64,000 nt of DNA from Flavobacterium ustbae (GTDB lineage: Bacteria > Bacteroidota > Bacteroidia > Flavobacteriales > Flavobacteriaceae): NCBI RefSeq assembly GCF_003946915.1, contig NZ_RPOC01000012.1, forward strand, positions 1 through 64,000, read 5' to 3'. The position numbers and the translations under genes were made by a program. Shown here one piece after another: positions 61,819 to 64,000 of the stretch; within the stretch, counting starts at the first letter, position 1; every line of letters starts with the position of its first letter. Under the pieces are notes generated by a model. It was not told the DNA's origin. It saw only the letters and a list, made by a program, of their open reading frames with translations, and did not search any database.

Positions 61819-63141
61819 ATGGATATTAAAAGAGTAGCAATAGACGCTGTAAACGAGACAATCGTTATGAACGTTGTTCATATGGATTATAAAGGTCAAG
61901 TAGCAAAAAGAATTAACGAAAAAATGCCTTTAGCGCAAGTTAAAGGATTTAGAAAAGGTGCCGTGCCTAAAGATCTTGTTGAAAAACAATACGGAAAAGC
62001 TATTAAGCAGGAAGAGATCAAAAAAGTAGTTGATTTGGCTTTAGAGCGTTATATTCAATCTGAAAGATTAAATCTTTTAGGAACTCCTCTTGCTAAAGTA
62101 AATGAAGATTTTAACTGGGATGCAGAAGAATTAACTTTCGAATACGAAATTGGTTTAGTGCCAAACTTCGAAATTGATCTTGAAGCTAAAAACAATATCG
62201 TAAAATATATCGTAACTGCTGACGACAAATTAATTGACGGACAAGTAGAACGTATCCAAAAACAATTTGGAAAAGCAATTCCACAAGAAGTATCTGATGC
62301 AAATTCAGACTTAACTGGAACTTTTTCAAACGAAGCAGAAGGAATCGACAATACAACTACAATCGCTATTAGCGCATTCAGCAAAAAAGCTGGAGAGCAA
62401 TTTGTAGGTAAAAAAGTTGGAGATGTAGTTAAAGTAAGCACAAAAGGTTTATTTGATGACGATCACCAACTAATGGATTACTTAAAAGTAGGTCACGAAG
62501 GTGTTCACGGTTTAGATGTTGAAGTAGATTTCACAATCAGCGCTATCAACGGATCTGAGCCTGCTGAATTAAACCAAGAATTATTCGACAAACTTTTTGG
62601 TGAAGGAAAAGTAGCTTCTTTAGAAGATTTAAAAGCTAAAATTAAAGAAGATGCTGAAGCACAATTTGCACAGCAAGCAGATCAAAAATTATTATTAGAT
62701 GTTCAAGATTTCTTAATCGAAAACACAAAATTTGATTTGCCAGCTGAATTCCTTAAAAAATGGTTGCAAACTGTTGGAGAGAAAAAACTTTCTGCTGAAG
62801 AGGCTGAAGTTGAATACGCAAGATCTGAAAAAGGTTTACGTTTCCAATTAATCGAAGGAAAAGCATTAGCGCAAAGCAATATCCAAATTACATTTGAAGA
62901 CTTAAAAGCATTTACATCAAGTGCTATCAGACAGCAAATGGCTCAATTTGGACAAACAAATCCAACTGACGAAGAAGTGGAAGGAATCGTAGCTAGAGTT
63001 TTATCTAACCAAGACGAAGTTAAGAGACTTTCTGAGCAAGTTGTAGCATCTAAAATGTTAGATATCTTCAAAGAAAAAGCGAACCCAACAACTAAAGAGG
63101 TTACTTACGAAGAATTTATTGCAGCTTCTTACGGAGAATAA
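61819..63141 (+). CDS. tig: Trigger factor (ribosome-associated chaperone)
   Basis: 440 residues. The N-terminal ribosome-binding domain has the family motif as VKGFRKGAVPKDLVEKQYG (about residues 40-60). The middle region (about 150-250) occupies the PPIase position but lacks the usual FKBP residues. The C-terminal helices follow (about 260-440; DVQDFLIENTKFDLPAEFLKKWL). It holds nascent chains at the ribosome exit. It lies next to clpP, the usual tig-clpP order. Confidence 0.93.
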   Translation: MDIKRVAIDAVNETIVMNVVHMDYKGQVAKRINEKMPLAQVKGFRKGAVPKDLVEKQYGKAIKQEEIKKVVDLALERYIQSERLNLLGTPLAKVNEDFNWDAEELTFEYEIGLVPNFEIDLEAKNNIVKYIVTADDKLIDGQVERIQKQFGKAIPQEVSDANSDLTGTFSNEAEGIDNTTTIAISAFSKKAGEQFVGKKVGDVVKVSTKGLFDDDHQLMDYLKVGHEGVHGLDVEVDFTISAINGSEPAELNQELFDKLFGEGKVASLEDLKAKIKEDAEAQFAQQADQKLLLDVQDFLIENTKFDLPAEFLKKWLQTVGEKKLSAEEAEVEYARSEKGLRFQLIEGKALAQSNIQITFEDLKAFTSSAIRQQMAQFGQTNPTDEEVEGIVARVLSNQDEVKRLSEQVVASKMLDIFKEKANPTTKEVTYEEFIAASYGE

Positions 63142-63164
63142 TTTCTGAAATAACATTCATAATT

Positions 63165-63200
63165 AAGAGCGTCAGGAAGTTTTTCCCGACGCTCTTTTGT
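63165..63200 (+). terminator. Rho-independent terminator after tig
   Basis: The stem AAGAGCGTC-x-GGAA / TTCC-x-GACGCTCTT (one mismatch) is followed by a T-rich run. It lies 24 bp after the tig stop. Confidence 0.85.
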
Positions 63201-63231
63201 TTTAATTTATTTTTTGATTACTTTTCAGAAG

Positions 63232-63383
63232 CTAATCCAGCTATCCGTTACAAGTTTTTTTATTGTCGCCTTTTTTTGTAAGGTAAAAAAAGAGCTTCTC
63301 CCGAAGCGTCGGGAGTTACTTTTTTTCTACCAACAAAAAATAGTTGCCAATTAAAAAAAGCTTTCCACTGCTATCTGGGCTAG
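63232..63383. repeat. Candidate structured element in the 343-bp tig-clpP gap
   Basis: The 63142-63484 gap holds no gene. After the tig terminator, CTAATCCAG (63232-63240) can pair with CTGGGCTAG (63375-63383), with one mismatch and one G-T pair. Between them is the hairpin TCCCGA-AGCG-TCGGGA (63299-63314), flanked by A- and T-runs. I believe similar blocks are dispersed in Flavobacterium genomes, but I cannot check that here. Confidence 0.45.
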
Positions 63384-63432
63384 AAATAGGACAAATTGAC
63401 ATCTCTTTTAAAAAGGTATGAACTTTGTTTGA

Positions 63433-63440
63433 TATTTTTG
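63433..63440 (+). promoter_or_regulatory. Putative -7 box for clpP (TATTTTTG)
   Basis: This exact TAnnTTTG match lies 44 bp before the clpP ATG. Confidence 0.4.
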
Positions 63441-63484
63441 AGTCACTTTAAGACTTTAGACTTTCAAACTTTTAAACTAAAAAT

Positions 63485-64000
63485 ATGAACTACGGTAAAG
63501 AATTCAAAAAATTTGCTACAAAGCACCAAGGGGTAAACGCAATGTATTACGATAAAATCGTAGCAGCAATGACTCCAACCAACATGACTCCATATATTAT
63601 TGAAGAACGCCAGTTGAATATTTCTCAATTAGACGTTTTCTCAAGATTGATGATGGATAGAATCATCTTTTTAGGAACAGGTATCGACGATCAGATCGCT
63701 AATATTGTTCAGGCTCAGTTATTATTTTTAGAAAGCGCTGACGCTTCAAAAGATATCCAAATTTATTTAAACTCTCCGGGAGGAAGCGTTTACGCAGGTT
63801 TAGGAATTTACGACACTATGCAATACATCAAACCAGACGTAGCAACAATCTGTACCGGAATGGCAGCTTCTATGGGAGCCGTTTTATTATGCGCAGGAGC
63901 AGAAGGGAAACGTTCTGCATTGCCTCACTCAAGAGTAATGATTCACCAGCCATCTGGAGGAGCACAAGGTGTTGCAACAGATATGGAAATCAACTTGCGT
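63485..64000 (+). CDS. clpP: ATP-dependent Clp protease proteolytic subunit (3' end outside window)
   Basis: 172 residues are visible from the ATG at 63485, and the frame runs open past the window end. Motifs: [31 protein letters not shown], the catalytic serine S129 in [11 protein letters not shown] and histidine H154 in [11 protein letters not shown]. The third catalytic residue (Asp) lies in the missing part. It forms the 14-mer protease chamber fed by ClpX. It sits downstream of tig, as in many bacteria. Confidence 0.97.
   Translation, partial: MNYGKEFKKFATKHQGVNAMYYDKIVAAMTPTNMTPYIIEERQLNISQLDVFSRLMMDRIIFLGTGIDDQIANIVQAQLLFLESADASKDIQIYLNSPGGSVYAGLGIYDTMQYIKPDVATICTGMAASMGAVLLCAGAEGKRSALPHSRVMIHQPSGGAQGVATDMEINLR

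Noticed and set aside
1..64000. tRNA or rRNA genes
   Set aside because: I looked through the gaps and saw no cloverleaf-like arms, CCA ends or rRNA signatures; the longest gap (63142-63484) holds only hairpins.

Overview
The window looks like chromosomal DNA of a gliding member of the Bacteroidota, most likely a Flavobacterium close to F. johnsoniae. The basis is an AT-rich sequence, almost no Shine-Dalgarno sites, frequent TAnnTTTG boxes (the Bacteroidota -7 promoter element) just upstream of genes, a full-length sprA gene in a ruvA-sprA-gcvH context, a RemB-type gliding protein, PorP/SprF proteins and a type B (CHU_C-like) type IX secretion sorting domain. No rRNA, tRNA, CRISPR array, transposase or prophage was found. 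The genus assignment is inference from gene content.

Layout, 1-25.7 kb: the window opens inside a giant repetitive surface adhesin. It is followed by a PorP/SprF outer-membrane protein and a PorE-like OmpA/PD40 protein, which form a secretion and anchoring cassette. Then come a CBS protein, the malic enzyme maeB, ruvA, the 2400-residue translocon gene sprA, gcvH, a VanZ-like gene, deoC and remB. This half is dominated by type IX secretion and gliding.

25.8-32.4 kb is a cytochrome oxidase biogenesis block: heme farnesyltransferase, two subunit III genes, subunit IV, a cysteine-less thioredoxin-like protein, SCO1, DUF420 and a small CxxC membrane protein. A DUF4403 lipoprotein lies convergent to it. 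32.6-40.4 kb carries a MacAB-TolC-like efflux locus with one ATPase, two permeases, two adaptors and one TolC, followed by tsaB. 40.6-44.1 kb holds an MscS channel, an Nfu protein with a doubled N-domain, an orphan PorP/SprF protein and a gamma carbonic anhydrase.

44.2-48.4 kb is a minus-strand unit (beta-barrel, Kelch lipoprotein, DUF4907 lipoprotein, LytS-type kinase, LytTR regulator) that may be a small surface-sensing system. 48.6-51.2 kb holds a DUF4270-type lipoprotein and a FadL-like barrel. 51.2-59.6 kb is an envelope-biogenesis cluster on the minus strand: murI, two OmpH/Skp chaperones, bamA, uppS, a DUF6089 barrel, nadK and a CBS protein. 59.7-64 kb carries pdxJ, an alpha/beta hydrolase, a holin-like membrane protein, tig and the start of clpP.

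No clear new defence or mobile system is present. The most unusual signals are short fold-back repeats between genes. One of them forms the signal-peptide coding region of a small cytochrome-oxidase-locus protein, and a TCCCGA-N4-TCGGGA mini-palindrome is shared by unrelated repeats. The Kelch/DUF4907/LytTR unit and the cysteine-less SCO companion are the best candidates for new protein biology.
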